Below the pieces are notes generated by a model, which had not been told where the DNA came from, did not search any database, and was given only the letters and a program-made list of their open reading frames with translations. From Bradyrhizobium sp. (GTDB taxonomy: Bacteria > Pseudomonadota > Alphaproteobacteria > Rhizobiales > Xanthobacteraceae), in NCBI RefSeq assembly GCF_016219575.1, contig NZ_JACRMG010000009.1:558001-622000 (forward strand): a stretch of DNA of 64,000 nucleotides, read 5' to 3'. The position numbers and the translations under genes were made by a program. Below, in pieces: positions 41,879-51,063 of this stretch (positions within the stretch are counted from its first letter, which is position 1; every line of letters begins with the position of its first letter).

Positions 41879-41885
41879 CTGCCGA

Positions 41886-42977
41886 TCAGCCCGCCGCCGC
41901 GCTTGCAGCCTTGTCGGGGGCCGCAACGGCTCGGCCGAACCGCAGCAGGATGCGAGTTCCCGCATGTGCCGGATCGCGCTCGACGCACGCCTCGAGCTTC
42001 GACGCCATGGCGCTGACGATGCGCTGGCCCATGCCGGTGGAGCGCGGATTGCTCCTGGCGGCAAGGCCCACTCCGTCGTCGGCGATCGACAGCGCGAGTT
42101 CGTCGCCTTCGGCTTTCAACTCGACATGGATGGGGCCGGGACCGTCGGGATAGGCGTATTTCACGGCATTCATCACCAGCTCGTTGACGATGATGCCGAT
42201 GGCGACCGCGCGGTCGGGATCGATCTCGACCGGCTCCGCCTTCAGCGTCAGGCGCGACATCCGGTTGCCTTCAGCTGAGCGGCGCAGATCTTCCAGCAGC
42301 GAGTCGAGATACTGGTTGAGCAGCACGCTCTTGAGGTCGTGCGAGGTGTAGAGGCGCCGGTGCACCTGCGCGACGGCGGCGACGCGTCCCATCGCATTGG
42401 TGAGCGCGGCCTTGACGTCCTGCTGTGTCGTCGAGCTTGCCTGCAGATGCAGCAGCGAGGCGATGATCTGCAGGCTGTTGCCGACGCGGTGATTGACCTC
42501 GCGCAGCAGCATCTCGCGCTCGGCAGCGAGCGCCTCGAAACGGTCGCGCGCGGCGTGCACCTCCGCTTCCGCCTCGTCGCGGGCGCGCTGCAGCTCGGCC
42601 TGCCGGATCGCGCCATGGGCGGCGACCTGCAGCAGGGGAATGAAGTCGCCGCCGGTATCCTTGACGAGATAGTCGGCAGCGCCGGCCTTCAGCGCGGTGA
42701 CGGCGATGGCGGAATCCTGCGATGCCGTGACGAACACGACCGGCGGGGCGCCCGCGATCTGCATGATCCGCTCCAGCGTCTCCAGGCCGTCGAGCCCGGG
42801 CATGTACTGGTCGAGCGCGATCACGTCGATGTCGCCTTGCGCGAGGCGCTCGAGCCCCTGGCTTCCGCCTGCGGCATGCACGACGGTGAAGCCGTGCCGC
42901 GTCAGGCCGCGGTCGACCAGCCGGGCCAGCGCCGGGTCGTCGTCGATATAGAGCAGGGTCGGCGTCGCAGATGTCAT
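41886..42977 (-). CDS. Receiver-histidine kinase fusion (REC-HisKA_2-HATPase)
   Basis: 363 aa. Receiver domain with IDDD (11-14), D56 in IALDQYMPG and K106, then a coiled linker and a HisKA_2/HWE-like kinase core with H163 in REVNHRVGNS, and HATPase_c (IVNELVMNAVKYAYPDGPGP, DDGVGL, GMGQRIV). Such REC-first kinases receive phosphate from an upstream partner or pass it to a general stress or chemotaxis-type regulator. It overlaps the preceding receiver gene by four bases (ATGA), placing it third in the phosphorelay operon. Confidence 0.93.
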   Translation of the reverse strand: MTSATPTLLYIDDDPALARLVDRGLTRHGFTVVHAAGGSQGLERLAQGDIDVIALDQYMPGLDGLETLERIMQIAGAPPVVFVTASQDSAIAVTALKAGAADYLVKDTGGDFIPLLQVAAHGAIRQAELQRARDEAEAEVHAARDRFEALAAEREMLLREVNHRVGNSLQIIASLLHLQASSTTQQDVKAALTNAMGRVAAVAQVHRRLYTSHDLKSVLLNQYLDSLLEDLRRSAEGNRMSRLTLKAEPVEIDPDRAVAIGIIVNELVMNAVKYAYPDGPGPIHVELKAEGDELALSIADDGVGLAARSNPRSTGMGQRIVSAMASKLEACVERDPAHAGTRILLRFGRAVAAPDKAASAAAG

Positions 42978-43414
42978 GAAACGGCTTCGGGGACCTTGAT
43001 GACGGAGAAGAACAGGCCGAGCTGGCGGATGGCGTTGGCAAAGCTTTCGTAATTCACGGGCTTGGTGATGTAGACATTGCAGCCCAGTTCGTAGCAGCGC
43101 TTGATCTCGTGGGAGTCGTCGGTGGTGGTCAGCACCACGACCGGCGTCGATTTCAGGAACGCGTTTTCCTTGATGCGCCTGAGGATGTCGATGCCGGTCA
43201 TGTCGGGCAGGTTGAGATCGAGCAGCACCAGCAGCGCCTGTCCCTTGCGCGCGCTGCCGGTTCCATCCTTGCCGAACAGGTAGTCGACGGCCGATGTACC
43301 GTCCGTGAACGGCAGGATCTCGTTGTTGACGCCGGATCGCCGGATATTGCGTTCGATCAGGCGAGCGTGGCCCTCGTCGTCCTCGACCATGATGATGCTG
43401 ACGGGATTAGTCAT
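42974..43414 (-). CDS. Single-domain response regulator (Rcp1-like)
   Basis: 146 aa. Start MTNPVSIIMVEDDEGHARLI. Acidic pocket EDD (11-13), phospho-acceptor D66 in LLDLNLPDM, T96-T98 and K118 in YITKPV. The long loop before D66 and the RRIKEN...STPVVVLTTTDD stretch are those of Rcp1/bacteriophytochrome-partner receivers. Overlaps the kinase gene before it by 8 bp and the REC-kinase gene after it by 4 bp. Confidence 0.93.
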   Translation of the reverse strand: MTNPVSIIMVEDDEGHARLIERNIRRSGVNNEILPFTDGTSAVDYLFGKDGTGSARKGQALLVLLDLNLPDMTGIDILRRIKENAFLKSTPVVVLTTTDDSHEIKRCYELGCNVYITKPVNYESFANAIRQLGLFFSVIKVPEAVS

Positions 43415-44957
43415 TACCGGTGTTCCTGACGCTTGCGTTCCAGTTGATCGGCAGCGTGACGGTGAAGGTGCTGCCGCGATCGGGTTCCGAGGCGACCGAC
43501 ATGGTCCCGCCCAGCCGCCGCACCAATGCACGGACATGTGCAAGTCCTATGCCCTGGCCGGGCTTGTCCTGAATTCCGGCGCGGCGGAACAGGTCGAAGA
43601 TGCGCTGATGATCCCTGGCCTCGATGCCGCGGCCGTTGTCGATGACGTCGATGACCGCAAAGCCGAGCCTGGTGCGGCCGCGGATTTCGATTTCGCCGGG
43701 CACGCCGGGCTTGAGATATTTCAGGGCGTTGTCGATCAGGTTGGAAAAGATCTGCTCCAGTGCGAGGCGGTCGCTGACGATGTCGGGCAGGGTGGCGATG
43801 CGAATCCTGGCTTCGGCCTCGGCAGCCTGGTGCGCCACCGTCGTGCCGATATTCTCGATCAGTTCGCGCATGTTGATGCGCTCCGGTGAAAATTCGCGGC
43901 GGCCTTCGCGGGTGAGGTTGAGGATCGCCGTGATCAGGCGGTCCATCCTGGCGATGGAGGACTTGATGAAGCCCAGCGCTTCGGAAAAGTCCTCGGAGAG
44001 CCGCTTGTCCGGACCTTCCAGCTCCGGCTCGGCATTGTCGGTGGCATCTTCCGGCATCGACGGCGCCAGCGCCGCCACGCGCCCGAGACGCGCGATGCGC
44101 CTGAAGATGTCGGCACGCAGTTCATCGAGCTCGCTGGTGAAGCCCATGATGTTGACCAGCGGCGAGCGCAGGTCGTGGCTGACGATATAGGCGAAGCGCT
44201 GGATTTCGTCGTTGGCCTCGCGCAGATCGGCGGTACGCTCGGCCACGATGGCTTCCAGATTGAGGTTGGTGTCGCGCAATCTTGCCTCGGCCTCGTCGCG
44301 GGCGCGCGAGGAGCGCCGCAGCAGAAAGATCGACATGCCGGCCAGCGCGATCACCATGCCCGAGCCCGCGATGGTGACGCTGGAAGCCAACACCTGGCTG
44401 CGGTCGGCGGCGAGGGAGCGCGTTGCGAGCAGCCTCTCCTCCTCGCTGCGCATGGCGGCGCCGAGGTCGCGGATGGTCGCGCTGGTGCCGCCGGCGGCTG
44501 CCTCGCTCACCAGGGCGGTGGCGGCGGCGAAATCGTTCTGCCGCGCGAGATTAAGCTCGCGCTTGAACTGCTCGAGCCGCGTCGCGATCGCGTCGCGCAG
44601 CTTCCTGGCATTGTCGGCCTGAGCGGGGTTGTCGCCGGTCAAGTGCGCGACCTTGTCGGCATAGGGGAGGATCTTGGCGACGGCGGCCTCGTGATCCCCG
44701 AGAAATTCCGACCCTCGAGTCAGCAGGAAGCCGCGCGCGGCGCTTTCGGCGCGGCGGATCTCCAGCAGCAGCGCGTTGAGCTGACTCTCTGCCTCGACGG
44801 TATGGGTGACCCAGCCGCTGTCGTCGCGGGCCTTGTTGACCAGCAGGACCGAGGCGATGCTGACGGCGACCAGCACCAGAAATCCCGCCGAAAGCAGGAT
44901 AATCTGGCCAATAGCGCGGCGGCGCGAGGCATCATTGATGGCAGAAGACGCGGGCAA
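43407..44957 (-). CDS. CHASE3 sensor histidine kinase
   Basis: 516 aa. TM1 (about 16-38), CHASE3 domain (about 45-180, RRAESAARGFLLTRGSEFL), TM2 (about 193-215), coiled coil, HisKA with H261 in YIVSHDLRSPLVNI and HATPase_c (NLIDNALKYLKPG, DNGRGI, GIGLAHVRALVRRLGG). The insertion between HisKA and ATPase (EDATDNAEPELEGPDKR) is typical of phytochrome-like kinases that pair with Rcp-type receivers. Starts the three-gene overlapping phosphorelay. Confidence 0.94.
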   Translation of the reverse strand: MPASSAINDASRRRAIGQIILLSAGFLVLVAVSIASVLLVNKARDDSGWVTHTVEAESQLNALLLEIRRAESAARGFLLTRGSEFLGDHEAAVAKILPYADKVAHLTGDNPAQADNARKLRDAIATRLEQFKRELNLARQNDFAAATALVSEAAAGGTSATIRDLGAAMRSEEERLLATRSLAADRSQVLASSVTIAGSGMVIALAGMSIFLLRRSSRARDEAEARLRDTNLNLEAIVAERTADLREANDEIQRFAYIVSHDLRSPLVNIMGFTSELDELRADIFRRIARLGRVAALAPSMPEDATDNAEPELEGPDKRLSEDFSEALGFIKSSIARMDRLITAILNLTREGRREFSPERINMRELIENIGTTVAHQAAEAEARIRIATLPDIVSDRLALEQIFSNLIDNALKYLKPGVPGEIEIRGRTRLGFAVIDVIDNGRGIEARDHQRIFDLFRRAGIQDKPGQGIGLAHVRALVRRLGGTMSVASEPDRGSTFTVTLPINWNASVRNTGND

Positions 44958-45047
44958 GCGGGATTGTTGGCCCCTTCGGTGAGTCCCGAAGGCACAACGC
45001 GCGGCTTCCCGATTGGTTCCATCGGGCCGGGAACTTGTTTGGGGGGA

Positions 45048-46400
45048 TCAGCCGACCTGCGGCTCGCCGGCCAGATAATGTTCCAGCCAGTGGATGTGAT
45101 AGTCGCCGTCGATGATCGACTTTTCCCGGACTAGAGCGCGGAACAGCGGCAGCGTGGTCTCGATGCCGTCGACCACCATCTCGTCGAGCGCGCGGCGCAG
45201 CCGCATCAGGCACTCCTGCCGGGTCTTGCCGTGCACGATCAGCTTGCCGACCAGCGAGTCGTAATAGGGCGGGATCACGTAGCCCTGATAAACAGCGGAA
45301 TCGATCCGGACGCCCAGGCCTCCCGGTGGGTGGAACTGGTTGATCCGGCCCGGCGAGGGACGGAAGGTCTGCGGGTTCTCCGCATTGATGCGGCATTCGA
45401 TGGCGTGGCCGATAATCTGGACGTCTTCCTGCTTGGCCGGAAGGTCGCCGCCCGCGGCGATGCGGATCTGCTCCAGCACCAGGTCGATGTCGGTGATGCT
45501 CTCCGTGACGGGATGCTCGACCTGGATGCGGGTGTTCATTTCGATGAAATAGAACTCGCCGTCCTCGTAGAGGAATTCGATGGTGCCGACGCCGAGATAT
45601 TTCATGTCCCGCATCGCCTTGGCGCAGGTCTCGCCGATCTTTGCGCGCGCAGCGGCGGAGAGAACCGGCGAGGGGCCTTCCTCCCAGACCTTCTGGTGGC
45701 GGCGCTGCAGCGAGCAGTCGCGCTCGCCGAGATGGATGGCGCCGCCGCGGCCGTCGCCGAGAATCTGGATCTCGATGTGGCGCGGTTTCTGCAGGTATTT
45801 TTCCAGATAGACCGAGGCGTCGCCGAAGGCGGATTTTGCCTCGTTGGACGCGGTGGAAAGCGCCATCATCAGATCGTCGGCGGTGTGGGCGACCTTCATG
45901 CCGCGGCCGCCGCCGCCGGCTGCGGCCTTCACCAGCACCGGAAAGCCGATGGACTCGGCAACAGCCATGGCTTCGTCGTCGGGGCTGATGGCGCCGTCGG
46001 AGCCGGGCACCACGGGAATGCCAAGGCGCTTGGCGGTTTTCTTGGCCTCGATCTTGTCGCCCATCAGGCGGATGTGCTCGGCCTTGGGGCCGATGAATTC
46101 CAGATTGTGCTCGGCCAGAATTTCGGCGAAGCGCGCGTTCTCCGACAGGAAGCCGTAGCCGGGATGCACGGCGTCCGCCCCGGTGATCTCGCAAGCGGCA
46201 AGCAGCGCGGGGATGTTGAGGTAGCTGTCCTTGGACGGCGGCGGGCCGATGCAGACGCTTTCGTCGGCGAGCCGTACATGCATGGCATCCGCGTCGGCGG
46301 TGGAATGCACCGCGACCGTCGAAATGCCGAGTTCCTTGCAGGCCCGGAGCACGCGAAGCGCAATCTCGCCGCGATTGGCTATGAGGATTTTATCGAACAT
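45048..46400 (-). CDS. accC: Biotin carboxylase subunit of acetyl-CoA carboxylase
   Basis: 450 aa, usual length. Carboxylates the biotin on AccB using ATP and bicarbonate, the first step of fatty acid synthesis. N-terminal [23 protein letters not shown]-grasp Gly loop [17 protein letters not shown]/catalytic region [34 protein letters not shown] with the catalytic Glu/Arg and the C-terminal [15 protein letters not shown]. Follows accB with a short dispersed repeat between them, same strand. Confidence 0.98.
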   Translation of the reverse strand: MFDKILIANRGEIALRVLRACKELGISTVAVHSTADADAMHVRLADESVCIGPPPSKDSYLNIPALLAACEITGADAVHPGYGFLSENARFAEILAEHNLEFIGPKAEHIRLMGDKIEAKKTAKRLGIPVVPGSDGAISPDDEAMAVAESIGFPVLVKAAAGGGGRGMKVAHTADDLMMALSTASNEAKSAFGDASVYLEKYLQKPRHIEIQILGDGRGGAIHLGERDCSLQRRHQKVWEEGPSPVLSAAARAKIGETCAKAMRDMKYLGVGTIEFLYEDGEFYFIEMNTRIQVEHPVTESITDIDLVLEQIRIAAGGDLPAKQEDVQIIGHAIECRINAENPQTFRPSPGRINQFHPPGGLGVRIDSAVYQGYVIPPYYDSLVGKLIVHGKTRQECLMRLRRALDEMVVDGIETTLPLFRALVREKSIIDGDYHIHWLEHYLAGEPQVG

Positions 46401-46412
46401 GCGGTCCCAAAG

Positions 46413-46484
46413 GGCGAGTAGCGAATAGCGAATAGCGATTGGGGAAGGAGCGAACCATTCGCAATTCGCTACTCCCTATTCGCT
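46413..46484. repeat. Dispersed repeat, family G (GCGAATAGCGAATAGCG), inside accB-accC
   Basis: GCGAGTAGCGAATAGCGAAT on the left and ATTCGCTACTCCCTATTCGC on the right are imperfect inverted complements around GGGGAAGGAGCGAACC. The right edge abuts the accB stop codon. This element type occurs between many Bradyrhizobium genes; here it splits a co-transcribed pair. Confidence 0.75.
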
Positions 46485-46963
46485 CACTCAATGATCATGA
46501 GCGGCTCGCCGAACTCGACCGGCTGGCCGTCCTCGATGAGAATTTGCGTCACCGTGCCGGCGCGCGGCGATGGGATCTGGTTCATCGTCTTCATCGCCTC
46601 GATGATCAGCAGGGTCTGTCCGGCCGAAACGCGGGTGCCGACCTCGACGAACGGTTTTGCGCCGGGCTCCGGCGACCAATAGGCCGTGCCGACCATCGGC
46701 GAGGGCACTGCACCCGGATGCTTGGCGAGGTCGGCGATGGCGGCGGGAGTGACGGCGGCCGACGCCGGTGCGGCGGCTGCGGCCGGCATATAGGCCGTCG
46801 GTACCGAGGTTGCCACGTTGATGTTGCGCGCGACGCGCACGCGCAGGCCCGCGCGTTCAATCTCGATCTCGGTGAGGCTGGTCTCATCCAGCAGCAACGC
46901 GAGCTCGCGGATGAGCGCGCTGTCGTCGTGTTTGGAGGATTTGTCGGCAGGCTGGCGCGCCAT
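46484..46963 (-). CDS. accB: Biotin carboxyl carrier protein of acetyl-CoA carboxylase
   Basis: 159 aa. C-terminal biotinyl domain with the modified K125 in [10 protein letters not shown]; Pro/Ala-rich hinge (about 58-85); N-terminal helical domain with [20 protein letters not shown]. Shuttles carboxyl groups between AccC and the transferase AccAD. Normal length. Ordered aroQ-accB-accC, as in alphaproteobacteria. Confidence 0.98.
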   Translation of the reverse strand: MARQPADKSSKHDDSALIRELALLLDETSLTEIEIERAGLRVRVARNINVATSVPTAYMPAAAAAPASAAVTPAAIADLAKHPGAVPSPMVGTAYWSPEPGAKPFVEVGTRVSAGQTLLIIEAMKTMNQIPSPRAGTVTQILIEDGQPVEFGEPLMIIE

Positions 46964-47013
46964 GATCTTGATCCGAAACTTTCTGTCTGGTGACGGCGGA
47001 GTGCGTCAGGCGT

Positions 47014-47484
47014 TTAGGGGTTTTTGGATTTGGCGCCGATCTTGGCGGCAAGTCCCGATATTGCGAGCCGGTAGCCTTCGATACCGAAGCCGGTCAGGCT
47101 GGCAAAGGCGGCCATGGCGGTGAAGGAATGGTGCCGAAAACTCTCTCGGGCGTGAACGTTGGTGATGTGAACCTCCACCGTCGGGATGTTCACGCCCTTG
47201 ATCGCGTCGTGCAGCGCAATCGAAGTGTGCGAATAGGCGGCGGCGTTGATGACGATGCCAGCTGCCTTCTTATTGTGTGCTTCGTGGATGATGTCGACCA
47301 GCTCGCCCTCGTGGTTGGACTGGCGGCAATCGGCCTTCAGCCCGTATTGCGCGGCGGTCTCGGCGCACAGCCTTTCGACGTCGGCCAGCGTGAAGCTGCC
47401 GTACTTCTCCGGCTCACGGATTCCCAGCAGATTGAGGTTGGGACCGTTGAGCACATAGATTGTTTCGGAAGGGGCCTTGGCCAT
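47014..47484 (-). CDS. aroQ: Type II 3-dehydroquinate dehydratase
   Basis: 156 aa. Start at the second in-frame Met (ATG, with CCGGGA upstream); a TTG sits directly before it. Dehydrates 3-dehydroquinate in the shikimate pathway. [17 protein letters not shown] with Y28, [23 protein letters not shown] and [15 protein letters not shown] (catalytic His) are all present. Dodecameric cytoplasmic enzyme in relatives. Followed 50 bp later by accB. Confidence 0.97.
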   Translation of the reverse strand: MAKAPSETIYVLNGPNLNLLGIREPEKYGSFTLADVERLCAETAAQYGLKADCRQSNHEGELVDIIHEAHNKKAAGIVINAAAYSHTSIALHDAIKGVNIPTVEVHITNVHARESFRHHSFTAMAAFASLTGFGIEGYRLAISGLAAKIGAKSKNP

Positions 47485-47674
47485 CAAAATCCCGGCAAGG
47501 TGGCGGTGGGTGGGCCGCGTTATAGGTAACTACGGGGCCAAGGGGAAGCCTCTAAGGCTGCCGGAAGGCCCATTTGGGGCCTCATCCACTTGCCGAAAAA
47601 CCCGGCAAAAGCTGTGGAAATCGTTCAATTAACCAATGCCGGAGGATGGTTTCGGCCGGGCCCCGCGGGCAGGC

Positions 47675-47703
47675 AAAAGGGGCGGGCATTGCGGCCCGCC
47701 CCC
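47675..47703 (-). terminator. Terminator of the DUF1236 gene
   Basis: On the minus strand GGGGGCGGGC CGCAAT GCCCGCCCC TTTT: a GC stem and T-run 22 bp after the DUF1236 stop codon. Confidence 0.8.
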
Positions 47704-47724
47704 GATGTCCCTCACGAGTGGTCG

Positions 47725-48504
47725 TCAGGCATCGATGATGGCCACGATCGCATACGTGTTGGGGTCGATGATGACGATCTCATCCCTGACGAGGATGAAC
47801 TTGTATCCGCGCCATTGCGGGTAGATCGTCACGACTTCGGCCGGCAGCGTGTGGAACTCGACCGTCCGCGGCACACGGGTGCCGACGGAAATCGAGAAGT
47901 TCACATTCGTCACCGGCGCGACGCGCTGCGACTTGATCACCGTCGTGATCTGGGTGCGTTGCTCGGTGCTCAGCTTGGCGCCTGCGCCAGCCTGACCGGT
48001 GGTGCTGGTCTGCGATCCGCTCTTGGTTTCAGCGTTGGTGCGGTCGCGGTCCATCGTGCCGCTCTTGTCGTCACGACCCTGGGCGCTTGCCGGCGCGTTC
48101 TTGTCGCGGCCCATACGGTCCTCACGGCCCATGCGGTCCTCGCGGCCCTGCGGGGCAGCGCCGCTCTTGTCGGGCGCCTGGCCGACCGTGCTCTTCTCGC
48201 GGCCCTCACGGCCCTCGGCCTTCATGTCCTTGGGGGCGTTGCTGCCCTTGAGGTCTTCGGCCTGTCTGGCAGCGCCGGGCGCAGCCTTTTCGGACTGGCT
48301 CGACTTCGTGCCGGACGGCGGCGCGGACTCACGGTGCTGCGGCGCCGGCTGCGCGGCACCAGCGCCCGCCGGAGGCGCGCCCTGCTGCACGGTGGAACCG
48401 GCGCCACCTTCGCGGCTCATGCCGCCTGGGCCCTGCGCATTCGCAAGACCGGTGCCGGCGATCAGCGCGGCCGCAGCCACCGAAATCAAGAAGCGATTCG
48501 TCAT
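47725..48504 (-). CDS. Exported DUF1236-domain protein
   Basis: 259 aa. Signal peptide 1-23 (MTNRFLISVAAAALIAGTGL). Residues 25-170 are a hydrophilic, repeat-rich region (GREDRMGREDRMGRDK, KSGTMDRDR) and the last 85 residues form the DUF1236 domain: LSTEQRTQITTVIKSQRV, then VGTRVPRTVEFHTLPAEVVT, then YKFILVRDEIVIIDPNTYAI. The domain is common in rhizobial periplasmic proteins that have BON-like or transglycan folds of unknown function. It has its own terminator. Confidence 0.9.
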   Translation of the reverse strand: MTNRFLISVAAAALIAGTGLANAQGPGGMSREGGAGSTVQQGAPPAGAGAAQPAPQHRESAPPSGTKSSQSEKAAPGAARQAEDLKGSNAPKDMKAEGREGREKSTVGQAPDKSGAAPQGREDRMGREDRMGRDKNAPASAQGRDDKSGTMDRDRTNAETKSGSQTSTTGQAGAGAKLSTEQRTQITTVIKSQRVAPVTNVNFSISVGTRVPRTVEFHTLPAEVVTIYPQWRGYKFILVRDEIVIIDPNTYAIVAIIDA

Positions 48505-48636
48505 AGATCATTCCTCCAGTGAGTTCATTGCCCGGGCCGACAACGAAGCGAGAGAAGGGATGTTCCGGAACATCCGCGGTTTCCGCGGATTTCTTTGGTG
48601 AACGTGCGATGAACCGCAATGCCTGGAAAGCGACGC

Positions 48637-48668
48637 AAAAAAAAGGGCCGGCGCAAAGGCCGGCCTTT
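48637..48668 (-). terminator. Terminator of the DsbA-like gene
   Basis: Minus strand: GCCGGCC / GGCCGGC with a six-base loop followed by eight T (TTTTTTTT), 24 bp after the stop codon. Confidence 0.9.
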
Positions 48669-48691
48669 CAGGTAATTCTCGCGCCAGGACG

Positions 48692-49459
48692 TCAGCAGGT
48701 CGCCTTGCCGCAGCGGGCGTTGTTGATCTTCTCGCGCAGGCTCTCGACGCCGACCGCGCCGATCACGACCTGCTTGCCGATCACGTAGCTCGGCGTGCCG
48801 TTCATGCCGAGCGATTCCGCGAGCTTGAGGTTTTCCTCGAGCGTGGCCTTCACCTCCGGGCTGCCGAGATCCTTCTCCAGCTTCGCGATGTCGAGGCCGG
48901 CTTCCTTGGCCGCAGCAAGCGCGCGCGCCTTGTCGGCGGCGCCGCGACCGGTGAGCAGCTTCTGATGGAAGTCGAGATATTTCTTGCCGGTCGGGTCCTG
49001 CATGCGCACGGCGACCGCGACTTGCGCGGCCTCGACCGAGCCCTGGCTCAGCACCGGAAATTCCTTCAGCACCACCTTCAGCTTCGGATCGGCCTTCATC
49101 AGCTCGAGCATGTCGGCCATGGCGCGCTTGCAGTAACCGCAATTGTAGTCGAAGAACTCGACGAAGGTTACGTCACCGTCCCGGTTGCCGACGGTCACGC
49201 CGCGCGGCGAGTTGAAGATGAGCTCTGCGTTCCTGGCGATGGAGGCCTGGTGCTTCTCGGCATCGGCGGCGGCCTGCCGCTTGGAGAGCTCGTTCATCGC
49301 CTCCTCGAGCACCTCCGGGTGCGCGATCAAATACTCGCGGACGATCTTCTCGATGTCCTTGCGCTGGACGTCGGAGAAGCTCTGTGCCGGCGCAGCCTGC
49401 GGCGCCGCGCAAAGGGCGAGTGCGAGCAGGGCGGGGGCGAGCAGGCGGAACGAGGGCAT
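48692..49459 (-). CDS. DsbA-family thiol:disulfide interchange protein (ScsC/BcfH-like)
   Basis: 255 aa. Signal peptide 1-26 (APAQS). An N-terminal oligomerising helix (SDVQRKDIEKIVREYLIAHP) is followed by a thioredoxin domain with C107-G-Y-C110 in FFDYNCGYCKR, the cis-Pro loop GTPSYVIGK and a C-terminal pair of Cys. The helix plus DsbA layout matches trimeric or dimeric suppressor-type ScsC/DsbG-like isomerases. Acts in the periplasm. In this cluster it precedes the aroQ group in gene order. Confidence 0.92.
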   Translation of the reverse strand: MPSFRLLAPALLALALCAAPQAAPAQSFSDVQRKDIEKIVREYLIAHPEVLEEAMNELSKRQAAADAEKHQASIARNAELIFNSPRGVTVGNRDGDVTFVEFFDYNCGYCKRAMADMLELMKADPKLKVVLKEFPVLSQGSVEAAQVAVAVRMQDPTGKKYLDFHQKLLTGRGAADKARALAAAKEAGLDIAKLEKDLGSPEVKATLEENLKLAESLGMNGTPSYVIGKQVVIGAVGVESLREKINNARCGKATC

Positions 49460-49541
49460 TTGCTATCCTTTTCCAGAAATTGGCGAGGGGGCGGGGAATC
49501 CCCTGTTACTCGATACGTACTAACCCCGGCAAAGTTTACGG

Positions 49542-50936
49542 CTAGTTGTTTCTTTGTCCCGGCAGCGGCCTGGCGCTCACAATATCGTCAGCCTTGACCC
49601 AGCCCGGGGTGCCGATGGCGAAGCGCGTCTTGGCACGCGAGGCGAGTTCGCGGGCGGTCTTGCTGTCGCCGCGCAGATAGGCGGCCTGCGCCGAAGCGAG
49701 ATCGGCCTGGGCATAGTCTCCCTTGCGGCCGTAGGCCATGGCGAGCTGGGAGAAGCCGAGCGGGGCTTCGGTCTCGCGGGAGGTCGCCGCACGCAGGATG
49801 CTGATGGCCTCGTCGGTGTGGGCGTTGCTGTTGGAGGCCACCAGCGCCTGCCCGAGCAGCATCTCGATGAGGGGCGCGCTGTTGGAGAGCTGAACCGCGC
49901 GCCGCAGCGGCGCGATCGCCTCCGCCGGCCGGCCGCCCTCGAGCAGCGCCTGGCCGCGCAACTCGTAGAAGTAGGGGTTGTTGGGGTGCTCCTGGATCAG
50001 CGCGTCGATCTGGGTGATCGCCGAGCGCAGATCGCCGTGGCGGTAGGTCACGATGGCGCGGGCGTAGCGCGCCGGCAGGCTGCTGTTGGATGACACATAG
50101 CGGCGATAGACGGTGTCCGGCCGCTCCATGAAGGCGGAGATCTTGGCGCGCACCATGTCGTGGCGCAGCTGCAGCGCCGCATCGTCCTTCTTGTCCCAGT
50201 AGGGGCTGGAACGCGCCAGCTCCTCCAGCGCGGCGACGCGCTCGGCCGGCATCGGGTGCGACTGCAGATAGGGATCGGCGCCGCGCGAGGCGAACAGGCT
50301 GTCACTGGTGAAACGCTTGAACGTCTCGTACATGCCGCGAGACGACTGGCTGGTGGCGTTGAGATATTTCACGCCGGCGCGGTCGGCGTTTTCCTCCTGC
50401 TGGCGCTGGTAGGAAAGCAGGTTGCGCCGGATCATTTCCTGCGGCGCCTGGATCGCTGCAACACCCGCCTGGCTCATTCCGCTGCTGGGACCGCCGGAGC
50501 GGGCGCCCGCGACCAGCGCGCCGGCGCCGAGCAGCATCGCGATGATCATCTGGGTCTGCGCGTTGGCAAGCTGCTCGCGGATCTTTGCGAGATGGCCGCC
50601 CGCCAGATGGCCGGTCTCGTGCGCGAGCACGCCGATGATCTGGTTCGGCGTCTCCGACTGCATGATCGCGCCGGTATTGACGAAGATGCGGCGGCCGTCG
50701 GCGACGAAGGCGTTGAAGCTCGCCTGGTTGATGATCACCATCTGGATGTTCTGCTTCTCGAGGCCTGCGGCGCGCAGGATCGGACGCGTGTAGTCGCGCA
50801 AGAGCTGCTCGGCCTCGGTATCCCGGATCACCGGAAGCCCCTGCGCCGAGGCGGCCGTCGGCGCGAGCGCGATCGCCGCCGCGGTGGCGAACGCGATGAT
50901 CCTGGCGGACCGGCTACGGGGCGCGATGGGGAGCAT
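49542..50936 (-). CDS. M48 family zinc metalloprotease with TPR domain (BepA-like)
   Basis: 464 aa. Start MLPIAPRSRSARIIAFATAA supplies a signal peptide; a longer frame upstream has no support. Zinc motif HETGH (H106, E107, H110) with third ligand Glu in EENADRAGVKYL. Central membrane-lining helix (QMIIAMLLGAGALVAG), then four or more TPR repeats (from about residue 300: PARYARAIVTYRHGDLRSAI, LRGQALLEGGRPAEAIAPLR). Resembles BepA, which monitors outer-membrane protein and LPS-translocon assembly in the periplasm. Divergent from the aminotransferase. Confidence 0.93.
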   Translation of the reverse strand: MLPIAPRSRSARIIAFATAAAIALAPTAASAQGLPVIRDTEAEQLLRDYTRPILRAAGLEKQNIQMVIINQASFNAFVADGRRIFVNTGAIMQSETPNQIIGVLAHETGHLAGGHLAKIREQLANAQTQMIIAMLLGAGALVAGARSGGPSSGMSQAGVAAIQAPQEMIRRNLLSYQRQQEENADRAGVKYLNATSQSSRGMYETFKRFTSDSLFASRGADPYLQSHPMPAERVAALEELARSSPYWDKKDDAALQLRHDMVRAKISAFMERPDTVYRRYVSSNSSLPARYARAIVTYRHGDLRSAITQIDALIQEHPNNPYFYELRGQALLEGGRPAEAIAPLRRAVQLSNSAPLIEMLLGQALVASNSNAHTDEAISILRAATSRETEAPLGFSQLAMAYGRKGDYAQADLASAQAAYLRGDSKTARELASRAKTRFAIGTPGWVKADDIVSARPLPGQRNN

Positions 50937-51063
50937 GGAACGATCGATATTGATTGGCTGTGGCCTTAAGAGGCGATATGTCCTTAGAAGCCGCCGAATA
51001 AGGCTAGTTCGGGGCGCCAAAGCCCCGTTTTCGGCATATGCCGGGGTCAGATAGCAGATATCC

